A stretch of DNA of 64,000 nt, taken from Nyssa sinensis (lineage: Eukaryota; Streptophyta; Magnoliopsida; Cornales; Nyssaceae). The stretch spans positions 13,198,369-13,262,368 of the forward strand of contig CM018051.1 of NCBI GenBank assembly GCA_008638375.1. Direction: 5' to 3'. Shown piece by piece: positions 13,005 through 25,800 of this stretch (the first letter of the stretch is position 1; each line of letters starts with the position of its first letter). A program made the position numbers and the translations under genes. The notes under the pieces were generated by a model. That model had not been told where the DNA came from. It worked only from the letters and a program-made list of their open reading frames with translations, and made no database searches.

Positions 13005-16000
13005 TGTGTGTGTACATTTTAGCCAAAAAAATAAATTTGTATAATAGGTTTGTATGCGAAACTGAGTTTTAAAGCCTAATATTAGAGATAGGTGTGTACA
13101 TATTATAAAAGGATTTTTGTCTATGATCTAGTAGAGAATATGGCCAAAACAGAGCTAGGGCGTGATGCTGAAAGAGGATCAGTGTACACTAGGCATATAC
13201 AAAATATATACGTTTCTTGAGAATATTGGAAAAAAATCTAGATTCTCTACAAAATCCAAAAACTGCTCTAAAGAGGGGTTCAGCTTCCGTATGACCACTG
13301 TGCAACTGACTGAAAAAATTATTTTTTATACTAACCAAATTAAATTAAGAGACTAGATTGCCAAAGCTTGTTGATTCAATATATTTGTCAATGAATGTGA
13401 GAAACAGATGAATTTTGGGCCTATACTTGAATTGTTTCTCCAAACTCCAAAGTGAAATGGGTTTTTCCTTGCTCATTTTGAATAGTTACTCCTTGAATGG
13501 AAGATCAATGTATTCCCAACAAAAGGAAAGTTGCTATAGTTTTAATGACTGAGATTGGGATCCTTCTTCTATGCAAGGAAATAAACTATATTTCTGGATG
13601 AAGAATTACATTGAGGCTGTAATTAATGCCGATTGTGGGTTCCTGGACCTCCCTTCCCCATTCCTTCCGAAAGATATTTCAAGTATTCTGGTTTTCATAG
13701 TTCAGGTTCTTGCCTATTTCATACAACGCATCAACAAGTTACAGACAAATCATTGTCAAAATAAATATCTTTAAATCCGTGAAAAGTTTTAGTGGTGCTT
13801 TGGGAGCTTTAGGAAGTGAGGGATGCAACAATAAATTAGCAAGACTCATGATATTGTAAAGGAAGAAGACTTGTAACATTGTAACAATAACAATTAAGTT
13901 ACATTAAGTAAAATTATACATTGGAATTGTAATGTACAAAAGAAATTCGATACATCTTTCTTAAGATGTTCTTGTCATTTATTAATCTTTAGATGTTCAA
14001 TTTTCTGGTTTTTTTTTTTTTTTGGTGATAAGTTGAATCTATTATGAATGATGTTGCTTGGGGTGATTCTTTTGGTGTGTTGCTAGCATGTGTCTTGGAA
14101 TTTCAGTATCTTTCAGAAACTTGGTGATTTAGAGATTGCGGTTCTCTCTTCTTTTTAAACTCTTTAAGCAGGCTTGATATCTCGTCAAAATTTCTATATC
14201 CTATGGGCTGGTTAGTGGGGTTCGACTATGGTTAATAGCAAGGTGAATACTTTTCATAAGCTTAAAAAAGAGTGGCGTTATTGAGCCTTGCCTCCTAACA
14301 TGTGTATGATTTGCAAAAAGGATTGTGTTGTTACATGGAATCAGGTGTGTTAGTCGCTGCAGGCATTTGTCTAGGTGTAATATATTCCTCTCCAATCCCC
14401 AAATTTTAAGGATACAGGGTTACATTTAAAATTTCTGCGCATGCTGGATTCTTAGAGTTTGGGACTTACATTCTCTGTGTACTATCTATGTGATAAAGTA
14501 ACAGTTTCAAAAGGTAACATATGAAATTTTGAGGAAGTTAGGTTTGTGCTTCTTTACTCCTTTGTGGGACACTCTTGTTCGGAAAGTGCCAACTGTGGAT
14601 GTATTGGACATATGTCCTGTGCCCATACCATATCATGTTATGTTCGACATGTAATCTCCACACATTGAAGTGTTCATGTAATATAGGGAGTATGAGATGG
14701 TGGATAATTTTTTCTTCCATTATTCTTTCACCTGCAATTTGTAATGCTTCTTTAATTTGGTTGGTATGTAATGGCGCGTGTCGCTTCATACACCTCTTGT
14801 TGAAGGCATCTTTTTGGGCTTTGGTGGGATGGGAAGAATAGTTTTATTGAGACTTTTTTTATGGGTAAATAAATTGTATTATAAACAAAAAGCCTGAGAA
14901 GGGCAGCCCATAATTACAAAGAAGGACTGGTTACAAAAGTTAAAGCCTAAGATCTCTCAAAAAAATCAATCAGTCTATGTAAATACAATGGGAATTATTC
15001 CTTAATCCAAAAGAAGAGAGTACTCAAAAAATAATCTTTAAATCTCCAAGGGGAAATTCAACCTCTTCAAAAGTCCTCCGATTTCTCCAGTCATCTCTGC
15101 TTCAAAAGTCTTGCCGCCCCATTGGGCGTAGTGCGGTGGAGCTCTCGTCATTCACCTTTTCCCAACAACCAAGTGAGATAAAAATTAGAGTTTTATTGAG
15201 ATGTGCCATCCTGAATATGATTTGAATTTTTTCATTTGAGAGAGAACTTTGAACAATTGAAGTATGAGTCGAGGCATAATTTCTTTGGATAAGATTGTAG
15301 CCATGACATCATTTACCCCCCCCACCTGACATTGACGGATGGAATATAACTTTGATGAGTTCTCTAGTTACGTATTGGAAAAAGAAAAGAGCACTCCTTG
15401 GTCTACCTGGAAATATTGGCATTGGTGGGACTTTTAGGTATGATGAGGGTCCTATCATCTACTTCCTTTCTTTGCCTTGTGGAGGTGAGATATAGAGGGA
15501 TGCATGTAAAGGATAGAGTTCTTCTGCTTGGCCTTTCATATGTTAAGAGTTAGGGACCTTTTGTGGAGGATGGGCAGAAATAGGAAGCCATGGTAGTTGA
15601 AAGCAGTGGCACTACTTAAGGGAGATCCATGAAATTTCTATGAATTAAGGAGGGTTCATTTTAGTTGTGCCATCAATCTGCTAACCTGGGAATTCAACTT
15701 CCTAACCTTATGCGGGGTTTCCACACTGGAGATTTTTAACAGCTTTTCTATTCCCTTGATGTTATGTTTTATTTTTGTGCAAGGTACTGTTTAGGGCTGG
15801 GTTGTGTCCCCTTTCTTGGTTGTTACCTGAATGGTCCTTTTCTTTTATTCGTATGGATTTTTTCCCCCTTTTTTGATAATGTCATTGTTTCTCTTTTTAG
15901 AAAAAAAAAAAAATCCTAAAAGCTTGAAGAAATGACACATATATTCATGCTTGATTATGCTGTGATATCTATGAGCTTGACATAACAAAAATCAATTAGG

Positions 16001-19000
16001 CTTTCTCGATGACAAGGAATACAACACCTTGCATGGTAAATTAAAATAAGAAAAGAAACCATATTGTGAATTGTATTGATGTGTATCTTGATCTGGAGGT
16101 GGACAAATCAATTTGGATTGTTGGCAGGTTTATGGTATTGTGAATATTGACTATATATTGGTAGGCATAATGATATGTTGATTGGCATTTAACAATTAGA
16201 ACAATTAGTTAAAATACCCCCTATATTGGATATAGGATTGATATGATTAAAATGTTGATGGATATTTAAAAGTTAAGATACCTTGTATATGATCCAATCT
16301 TCAACCCTTCTAGTGATTACATTCTTTTTCTGATAAAATAATTTATCTTTTAGGGTGGCTCTACAGTTTGTACATGAAATGCAACATAAAGCACAGAAGA
16401 ATTTTGATGCAAGTAGAGATAGATCGTTACCAGTATTTGGTGTTGGAGTCGCTTTTATTGATGAAAATGCCATTTATCCAGCCTGTTCTCGTGAGTTTGA
16501 CCAATCAATTGAAGAAATGAAATTGATCGTGTCAAATTTAGCTCCACCAAGAAAAGAGTTCCATGTTGCTCCAATTGGGAGTATCTATTCTTCAGATTTC
16601 AGTGATGGAAGGGACAGGTTGAAAGAATTACTAAATGCTGTTAGTGATGTCACTGGCAAAGAAGATCTTTTGCTGCATCTGCGTATGTTGTCCTTGCAAA
16701 AGGTTTGCCTCTGTATTCTGTAATTTAATTGCAAGCATAAGACAAGGGAGGGCTGGCTCATTTATGCAGGACATTGCATTTATTGTGTAGATTGCTCTTG
16801 AAAATGGATACACCAAACTTGTGTTGGGATCATGCACATCAAGGATAGCTTGCCATGTCATTGCAGCTACTGTTAAGGTTCATCTCTCTCTCTGTCTTTC
16901 TCTAAGTTTTTTATTTTTAGTTTTAAACAAATAGCACTTGGTTGAATAGTGTTTTATTTGGATGATTGAATGATCTACTTTTAGTGGTGAATTTATCTAT
17001 TGTTATAAATAGAAATCTGTTACATTATTACGTATGTATTCTACTAAACTGTGAGAAAGCACTCTGACCTATGTGGAAGTAATGTGTGGGGAATGAAATT
17101 ACTTTAGAGAATAAAAATTGAGTTGAGTTAAGTGCTTCAAATAATTTAATTTCATGCAAATAATATGCGAGGACAAATGTTGGCATTGAGAATAAAAAAT
17201 AGAAAATTTTTGTATTCTTTGACACACGAGTAACTTCTTGTTGATACATAGGTTTCTTCTGTTCGTGAAATGTCATAATAATATTCAACTATCGATTTTG
17301 CTCTGTTATTCAGCCCCGGGGATCCATGTGCACTTTGCTAGCCCAATCATGTTTATTCATAAAGGTTGCGTTATGTTTAAGTTAATGGCATATCATTATA
17401 TTACGAATAACACTGCACTTCCTATGAATTTTAGTTCTGTTAGGTAATACTTGTGGTGCAGGGAGCAGCATCGATTAGCCCTCTTCTAAAGTTGTCACAT
17501 TTGTTATTTTCTTTACATTGATAAAGAAGCAAGGGAACTGATATAGATCTTCATCAACCCATAGGAATCTGTCTTCGTTTCCTGAGTTCTTTCTGTTAGT
17601 CCCTGTTGTGATTGATAACCTATCAAACACATTCAATTTCTCATTTTCAGAACAGACAATTGGTTGAAATTAGAACTATTGAATGTTTACCAGTAAGAAT
17701 GCCGCTTTTAGTAGATTGTTCTTCACTAATATATATATACCAATGCACATAGGAAGGAAGGGGAAAAAGAAAAGAAAACTCATTTTGTATCAACACAATA
17801 AGAAATCCAATCATCGTGACAATTCACCAAACAAATTGTCTGATGACCTGAATTGGGATGAAACCAATAATAATTTGTTCTGTTAAGGGATGCCGCCTCT
17901 TTTTTGTAGACCATGTTTTAAACTCTTTTTTTTTTGTCAGAGTACTGAAGGAACATTGTATGCTTATTTCATTAATTGATATTAACTGCCGTCTTTCATT
18001 GCGGAGACCTAAATGAAAGCCAAAGAAGAAAAGAGAGACATTTAACTAATATGAAAGAAGGTCAATGATGGAAGGCACCTTGAGCTGTTACAAAATTTTC
18101 TTTTCTTTTACCAGGGCCAGGGCTACTCTTTAGCGGCAGATATACAATATGTTGATGCAAGATGGGAGATACCAATAGTGCTTCCCCTACGTGATTGTCT
18201 CACACAAGAGCTCAACATGCTTTGTTGTCTTGATAGGTTTGTCATTCATTCATTTTCCATTGCCTTGAAAATTGATTTTTTTTTTTCCATATAATTTCCA
18301 GTTATATTATAATTTTTTTTGACAAGTCAGATTTTATATACCAAAAAACAGCCATAAAGGGGGCGAACCCATATACAAAGAGTCTCACCAGATACTATAG
18401 TCTCATATTTTCCAAAAAATTTACGCAACTATAAACATAAGAGGGGTTATGCCTCAACTATAATATTTTCAAAAAAATGATGCTTTATTGTAAAATATTG
18501 ATAGATTTAGCATGCAACTATTCTTATCTTGGCAGGGCAGATTAGAGACTGTGGAGGCGATTAACAGACCTTGTTCCGGTATCAATGGCTTGGTCTCATC
18601 ATTTGTTAAACTATTGCAGGTAGAAAGCAGATTAGATGTCTCTCTCTCTCTCTCTGTTAGCACTTAGTTATTTACTTAGGGCTTGGTTTACAAGAAAATA
18701 ATGTGAAGAATGATTTCTAGTGGCCATAAAAGTGTACTGTGTAAATAACTTGGGAACGTAGTTGAGACTGACCTGAACATTATTCAATTAGCTGAAAGGT
18801 AATCTGGATTTTATTTCTAAATGAGCAGGTGGTGTTTTCCATGAGAACTTTAAAAAAAAAACCTTGTTTAGAGGTTCAAACTTCGAAGATAAGTATCTTG
18901 CGGAAGTTACATGCAATTTGCTTGAAAATTTACCCCCACTTCGCTCAAAAAGAGATACTCTTAACATAGCCAGTTTCTCCCTGCAATCTAATTGACCTAC

Positions 19001-20584
19001 CTTGAATTTGGTTCCATTCTTGCAGTGAGGCAATATGCAAATCTATAATATACCTTTTGTGTTTCAGGAAGAAAATCCCTCTCGAGAATGTACAATCGTA
19101 AGAACTGCTGGAAAGCTTACTCCTTTCCATTTTAATAGGATTCCAGAAACTGATGACGGTAATGCTCATTTGGCATCCCAAAGGCGTCAGAAGAAATTCA
19201 ATCTGAAGCCTAATGAATCTCTTCCCCCGGAGTCATTCTGCCCAATTTGCCATAGTCCACTCAACAACTGTGACTTGCCGAGTTTTAGCAGTTTTGAGGA
19301 TGATCAAACAAGTGCTGGAATTTTTGGGGCTTCATGCTGTCCGAGTTGCCGGTTTCAGATAGTTCCCAAGGAACCCTCATCTATGGTGCAGTTTTATTCA
19401 CTCTTACCGCAGCCAATAATTTCTCGAGCAAAGGATGGCGGCTGTGGCAACCAGAGATGGCTCAGGTGAGAGAAATATATATTTTTGATCGGTAAGATAA
19501 TTCTATATATAAACAAGGCTTCCGAGGGGGCGAACCCAATGTATAAAAAAAGGGATCCGGCAACAAAATCAAAGCCTTAGATCCTCCCCCAAAAAACCCA
19601 AATATTTACATGTATAAAGGATATTCTTCCTTAATCCAAAAACAAAAAAAACAAAACTTTCAACATTTTTTCTTTGAAAGTCTACCCTGGAAGCTCCACT
19701 CTTTCAAACATCCTACGATTCCTTTCCCTCCATAAGCACCATCCTCCAATCTTTCCACATTATCCTGCATAAACACCCCAAAAGCGCCGGCATGACCCAG
19801 TTTAGAGAAAAGCATATCCCATACAGGCCTAGCCATCTTGCCATGAATCAAAAGATGGCCCATCGATTCCTCCTCCTTACACATGCAACAATAGCTAGGA
19901 AGCTGAACACCCACACCCCTTTTCTTCAGGTTGTCCGCCGTAAGAATTGCACCCACTGCCATACAAAAAATTCACTTTTAATGACACTAGATTTCTATAT
20001 TATTTTCGAAGGAAAAGATTTCTCATCCACTAGTTCACTATAAAAGGACTTAACAGCAAACTTCTTCTTGCTATCCGCCAACCAGATGATTCCATCCTCC
20101 GCGAACACACCCTACTTAGGTACTATATGAATGATTATGCAATATTTTAAATCTGACCCTAATACGTCAATGAACGTTTTGTCTTGCAACTGGAAGATTG
20201 GTTTTGACATCTTAATACACCTTGGAGCAAATATTACAATATTTGGACCTAAATTTATCCTGCTGCTTTTAGGCTGTGGTATCTTTTTAAAAGTTCTTTG
20301 AAAAAAAAATTCAATGATCATTATAGTGTTCTCTCAAATGGAGGCCATCTTGTTGTGGCCCCTCCACGGCCGAACATGGTTCAATGGTTCCAATGCTGTG
20401 TCTTGATCTCAGTTGAAGATGTTTTCCAACCTTTTTTTTTTCGGCTTTGCAATTCTATCAATTTATGTTGGCCTTATACATGAGGTATCTTAGCATATAT
20501 TTACATGTTTTTATTTTTAACATCTTTGCTTTCAGGGAGCAAATACAAGATTGCCTGCTTTCAGACAACGAAGATGGAACCTGA
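12322..20584 (+). CDS. CTU2: Cytoplasmic tRNA 2-thiolation protein 2 (CTU2/NCS2), seven exons
   Basis: Exons 12322-12653, 16354-16702, 16791-16877, 18115-18236, 18541-18619, 19068-19465 and 20536-20584 join in frame to 471 codons plus TGA, all with GT-AG introns. The family acts with CTU1/NCS6 in the cytosol to put sulfur on the wobble uridine (U34) of tRNA-Lys, tRNA-Glu and tRNA-Gln, downstream of the URM1 sulfur carrier. The N-terminal cysteine pairs are CLKC (46-49) and FCADC (72-75). The PP-loop SGGPSSR (105-111) lacks the Asp of an active ATP pyrophosphatase, as is normal for CTU2. Further conserved blocks are LVLGSCTSR (exon 3), ADIQYVDARW and LPLRDC (exon 4) and GINGLVSSFVKLLQ (exon 5). 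C-terminal CxxC pairs are at 381-384 and 414-417. The start is the only upstream in-frame ATG. Introns 1, 4 and 6 hold L1 pieces. The reading frame looks intact, so the gene is probably functional. Confidence 0.95.
12975..13003. repeat. (TA)n microsatellite in CTU2 intron 1
   Basis: A run of TA dinucleotides, followed by gatgtgtgtgt. It is intronic. Confidence 0.85.
13990..15913 (+). mobile_element. Possible old plus-strand LINE 3' region in CTU2 intron 1
   Basis: Short plus-strand pieces resemble the zinc-finger tail of plant L1 ORF2 (for example CMICKKDCVVTWNQVC near 14300). The segment ends in a TTTTTAG-A13 tract at about 15899-15913, as an L1 3' end would. It is broken by many stops and interrupted by the younger insertion at 14853-15188. 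The assignment is tentative; it could be unrelated intron sequence with an A-tract. Confidence 0.25.
14853..15188 (-). mobile_element. 5'-truncated L1 insertion (336 bp) in CTU2 intron 1
   Basis: The insert starts on the plus strand with a T-tract and gggtaaataaa, then holds the L1 3' UTR words seen elsewhere here (agcccataattacaaa, aaagcctaagatctc, attccttaatccaaaagaa). It is flanked by the perfect 13-bp direct repeat agttttattgaga at 14840-14852 and 15189-15201. This is a clean target-primed insertion in antisense to CTU2. Confidence 0.85.
18313..18480 (-). mobile_element. L1 3'-end fragment in CTU2 intron 4
   Basis: T8 followed by gacaagtcagattttatata, then ggggcgaacccatatac, matches the L1 3' UTR copies at 14853, 19481 and 24640. 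The right edge is uncertain. It fills about half of the 304-bp intron 4, only 60 bases from the exon 5 acceptor. Confidence 0.65.
19481..20110 (-). mobile_element. 5'-truncated L1 in CTU2 intron 6
   Basis: It starts with tttttgatcggtaag (L1 A-tail inverted), then 3' UTR (gagggggcgaacccaatgta). The minus strand then codes the zinc-finger tail of ORF2: ILTADNLKKRGV, YCCMCKEEESMGHLLIHG and WDMLFSKLG. The right (5') edge is near 20110. A target duplication was not found. Confidence 0.8.
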
Positions 20585-20846
20585 ACCTGCCATTTCCCAG
20601 TTATTCATTATTCAGCAGTAGGTGCTAACCCGTTCTTAAGTATTGGGTGTTTCGGAAGTGGGCAATGACGTAGCGGCAACAAGCCAGGGTAATTGGAAAG
20701 AGAAATACGCCCTTTAGATCTTAGTGTGATTTTCAAGAAATAGGGATGAATTTGGAAGTGTTCAATAAGTTTGTTTGTCACTCTTGTATTAATATCTTAC
20801 AATTGTGGGTTTTTTTTTTTTACCGGCTTGGGGTGCGAGAGAAGAT

Positions 20847-20866
20847 GGGGGGGGGGGGGGGGGGGG
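20847..20866. repeat. G20 homopolymer
   Basis: Twenty consecutive G about 260 bases after the CTU2 stop, probably in or just past its 3' UTR. On the CTU2 transcript it would be a potential G-quadruplex. The exact length could be a sequencing artefact. Confidence 0.85.
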
Positions 20867-21119
20867 CGATGGATAGTATAACTCTTAGAAGAAATTATTA
20901 TTTTCAACATGTTGACTTGTATTGGTTACTCCATAAGCAAGATTTTGTATCCCTATATCCTCTTTGCATGATGTTTACACGTTTGTATGGCAAAATTAAT
21001 AAATTTTAGGCTGGAGGTTTAGCAAAAATGAATTATTTGACGTGACCGAAACCTTGAGAAATTTATAGGGTTGAGGCTTTCAAGAATTCACTTTGCGCTG
21101 TTAATTATCAGAAAAAAAC

Positions 21120-21312
21120 CTCATCTTGTTGGAGGATCTAGACCATTAATCTAGGAAGACAAAATTAAAAATGGTCCCTTAAAAAAAAAAAAAATTTTTT
21201 GGAGGGACAATTTTTTTTTTAAAAAAAAAAATCTATAGAAAATAAAGAGATAAATCAAATTTTCAAAAAAAAATTTTTAGGGGGCGATGCCCCCCTCATA
21301 TCCACCTCTGTT
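21120..21312. repeat. G-tract dispersed repeat, copy 2
   Basis: It starts with a ttggaggatctagacc segment, has A-rich/T-rich middle tracts and aatctatagaaaataaag, and ends gggggcgatgcccccctcat followed by atccacc. This parallels the copy at 5108-5330. The class is unknown. Confidence 0.5.
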
Positions 21313-22502
21313 GGTGGTGGGCATGTTCAAAAATGAGAGAGAGAGATTAACTGTCAATGTTAATAGTAATAGTGGTGTTATCAAGGGCAGTGGTGGCAGG
21401 GCCAGCCAGCCAGCCGTGATGGTGATAAATAGTGGTGTTAGCGATGACAAGAGACCGGTGTTAATGGAGCAATTGGTGGGGTGTTATCCTGGATCAATGC
21501 ACTAACTGAAGAAGACATTCTGCAGCTTAAGCATTTCAAGGGACAAATCAAATTCGTAGCTAAGATACATGGTCCTGGATAGGCTAAATTCATGCATAAG
21601 TTTTCAGGTTTGCACAGAGAGTTTATGATGCTCAAGATAAAATAGGCCATTTGCTAATGACAATAAATTGCTAACTTATTTCAACGGAGCTTGAAAAATA
21701 AAATTTAAAAGAAAAAAGAAAAAAGAACAGAACTCACAAATAATGACTTTAAAGCTCAGGGGTGCCTGAACCAGCAAAATATGCTCTATCTATAATCCAT
21801 GGTTTCAAACCAAAAAAGCATTTGGGATGTTGACAAGAATATTTTCCTAAAAAATAGTGTGCCAAAGGAACATAAAGTAGTCAACAAAACAATAAAACAT
21901 CTTCTAACAGATTTTGTGGGATATGATTAATGCTTTCTTGTGTCACATTTGGGTTTCTATTTTCTATGGAGAAGAAAAAAATAGGAAAACTGAGGTGTTT
22001 GTGCTGCCCAGATGAGGTTACTTATCCTCACCAGTGTTACTAAACTATAAGATTGAATAATTTATGAAAATGAAAATCCAGCCTAGTTTCTGAATGCAAT
22101 CCCAAAAACCTCTGTGCCGCAACATACAGTGACTTTGGTCTTTCTAATACAATTTCCAGTATTGAATTTTGCAAATGCCAAACGGCAACTTCCTAGAAAT
22201 AGAATACATTTACATCCAAAATAATGTTTCTTTCCATAAGAAGTTTCAGTCCCTATTCTTTAAATAGCAGAAAGAAAACAGTTCTTTTCCCACTGTGAAA
22301 CACTCTTTTGCCTTCAAGTACCTCTCTTCAATCGAACAACATTTACAGAAAATAAACTCATTCTACATCAACTCATTTAGTATAATCTCATTCGCTTGTG
22401 GGAATGCATCTGATAAAAACTGAACATGATTATGATTTTTATACCTGAAAAATAATCTTACACTATAATTGCTAGTCCAGCACGCAAAATTTTCACCAAT
22501 CC

Positions 22503-22779
22503 TCACGAATTCAGGGAAAAGAATTCTTCCAATTGGCTGTCACTCAGCAGCACACCAAATTTCTGGGTAAAAGCTGCATTGAGCAAATCTACTCCTACAT
22601 TTTTCACCACATCCGCGGTAGAGATCTCAATGTACTCATTCAGATTGTGCACAGTGCCATCTGCAGAAGCACAACAAATATAGCAGAAGAAAAGCAACAA
22701 AAACAAATAAAATTAATGACCATACAAAAATCATGGATCGGAATTCTGTCGGTGTGGGTGCACGCGCATGTTTTTGTGG

Positions 22780-22827
<48 letters not shown>

Positions 22828-25800
22828 ATCATTGTTGGATCTGTACACATAAACCGGTGTATGTACACCGTAAATGTGATTGTAACCATAATTTCTTCTG
22901 TAGCATTAAACAAAATACAGGATGAAATTTATTAGAACAAAGAAAATGAGATACAAGTGGAAGAGGTATCCTCTTGGAGAAGACAAAGAAATAGCAAAAT
23001 ACATTCAAGCCCACCCTCGAGCTACGAGCGCACTAAAGGGAGACCTTCCCCCTGGTTGCCTGAAACAAACTCCCTCCCTCAAGGAAGAGAAAGGCCTCAC
23101 TCTATTTAGGTTAGGCCTGGCCGAAGGTTTAAACATTCTTTTAGCTCCGAGGGGAGGGACCTAGTCTCTTACACTTAGTTGCCAAACTGTTGGCCTTGTT
23201 ATCTTCAAACAAGGTTTCTCCTTTTTCGAGAAATCTGATTGTTTACAAAATTTTAAAGGCATAACAAATGCCATCAAATTTATCAATACTCTAGGGACTC
23301 ACAATCTACTCCAAAGATGATATTCAATAGCTAATGAGATTGTGTTATAAACCAGACAAAGTGTAAGGAACCTGAATCCATCTAAATTAGAGTTTGCAAA
23401 ATGTGATGTAGGTTGGTTGACAAACGGGTTCAGGCTGGTCTTCTGCAAAAAGAAAAAAGCAACCAAGGCCTAATTGCACCAACACTCATTACTTTCCAGC
23501 TGTAGACCCAATTATGGTTTTTATGGTGCTTCTTAAGGGGAGAAAAAAAAAGAAAGAAACTTGTCTTAAATTTTATTTTTATTTTTTTTACAGGTGACCC
23601 TTGCACAGTGGCAAGGTCTCGCATGCCAAGCATAACTGGTGCATATTTGAGTCCTAAGAATTAGCCTCTGCAAAATGCGAGTAAGACTGCCTACCATTCA
23701 TCTTTCCTAGACCTTGTTGAGTGCGTTAGTCCTGTACATTGGGTACAGCCTTTTGTCTTAAATTTTTTTCCCCTTTTCCTTAGTTATTAGTTCAGTGGGT
23801 TGGTTTTGGTTTGATTGAAGTAAATTTGCTGGGCCCTGGTTTGTTTCTCAAACTGATTAATAACAATACAGTTAAACCTCCAATAATTAATATTCAATAA
23901 ATTAATAATCTTTATTAATTGATAATTTTTTGAGGAACTAACTTTGTTCTATAGTGAATAATTAATAATTCTATTATTTAATAATTAATAAATTTATGAA
24001 AAATCATTTTAAAGTATTACTTATTACAATAGGCAAATACGCATATTTAGTATATATATTATATAAAAATTATTAGTAACATTAAGTTTTAAGTAATAAA
24101 AAAGAGATTATGAGCTTTCTTATATTTAAATTAGACATAATGTATTTCTTTTAGGAAAAAAAATTCATCAACCTTTCAAATATGCATGCATGTCCTACTT
24201 TAATGTCAAAAACTATATAATTGTAATATTTTTTTTAATAAATCATGGTGAACTTAATAATTAATAATTTTTGCATGGATTTAAATAACGACTGATACTT
24301 ATCGATTTTTTAATGATCCAATACTAACGCAGGCCAATATATCGATGATACCAAAATTTACAACCGCATCGACTGATACAAGATCATTACGACCGTTATA
24401 GGACTGTTATGATTTTTTTTGGGGGGCATAATTTTTATGATCACTATTTTTATAAGATCTAAATACAAGATAGATACCTAACAAAGTAATTAAAAAATTG
24501 AAATAGGTTACAAAAAATTCGGGCCAATACAACCTCAGAAAAGGCCTCTTGGCCTCAAAATTTTTAAAATTTCTTTTATTCCATAATTATTCATACTAAA
24601 CTAATTTTCATGCTTATAATCATTTATTGTTTTAAGTTTTTTTTAATCAATAAAAGTTAATATATAAACAAGGTGCCTGAGGGGGGCCGACCCATATTCA
24701 AAAGGGAAAAGGCCATAAAATTAAAGCCTTAAATTTCCCCCCCAAAAAAAAAATATCTATCTAAATACAAGAGGAATTCTTCTTTTAACAAAAAATATAA
24801 CTACTTTAGAAAAGAATCTTTGAAGGTCAAACTCGGCATCTCTACTCCATTGAAAACCCTCCTATTCCACTCCTTCCAAATACACTACAAAAGACAAAGA
24901 AGGGAAATCCTCCATGCTGACTTCTAATCCTTCCAAATGTGGCTGCATCTCCACCCAAGGAAAACCACTCGAATTGTTGCTAGCATCACTCATCTAAGGC
25001 TGAAGATGGAAAGCACCAAAAGATGATCCACCGTTTCCTCCGCCTCCTTGCACACATAGCACCTAATTGGAAGATGATAGCCTCTCATTTTTAGATTATC
25101 CACTGTGAGGATTGTACCCCAAGCTGTCACCCAACAAAAAAATGCAACTTTTTTCGGAATCTTAGATTTCCAAATCAGCTGTCCACAAAAAAGAAATGAT
25201 CCTTACACCCGCCAAATGTTTATAGAAGGAACAAATTGCAAATTTCTTACAGCTACTCAACTTCCAAACCATTCTATCCCCCCCTCCCCCTTTCATTAAG
25301 AAACTTCCACCTCTCTAATACCTTAAATCACTCTTCCACCTCCATCGACTCCCAATAAAAAATATTTCTCCTAAAACCAGGAATCCACACCCACTGGTCC
25401 ACCTGATAGAGGTAATGTTATGCAAAGATGGAAGCAAATCTTTGAGGGGAACATCGCAACACCATGGATCGTCCCAAAAGCTTACCCTCGAACCCCTCCC
25501 AATCTCAAAACGGACAACTTTACTAAACTCCCTCTTTCCTTTTTGAATAGCCCTCCAAACACTACACCCATAAGCCCCCTTTGACTCCTCCACATACTAG
25601 CCCAACTCTTAAAACCCATATTTGGAGGACATGACATTCTTCCACAAAGAGGGTCCCTCCATAGAAAACCTCCAAAACCACTTACCAAGCAAAGCTTTAT
25701 TGAAAATCTTCAAATCCTTGAAGCCCAAACCTCCTTCCTCCTTTGATCTCTTGGCTATCTCCCAACTAACAAGATTAATTTTATTAGTTGTTGCAATGTT

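Larger units (their letters stand above)
20585..22502. other. Convergent intergenic gap between CTU2 and NTAQ1
   Basis: It holds the 3' untranslated regions of both genes, a run of 20 G at 20847-20866 and the G-tract repeat copy at 21120-21312. No gene or RNA gene was recognised. Short ORFs here are unsupported. Confidence 0.5.

Noticed and set aside
13990..14040. T-tract followed by ggtgataag as a sixth L1 micro-insertion
   Set aside because: The flanks gttcaattttc and agttgaatcta do not form a convincing direct repeat.
19035..19067. ATG at 19035 as a separate gene start
   Set aside because: The ATG lies in CTU2 intron 5; the acceptor at 19067 and conserved cysteines show that the coding part is exon 6.
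22731..22925. ORFs rich in Ser-Leu or His-Thr repeats
   Set aside because: They are translations of the (GT)n(GA)n microsatellite.
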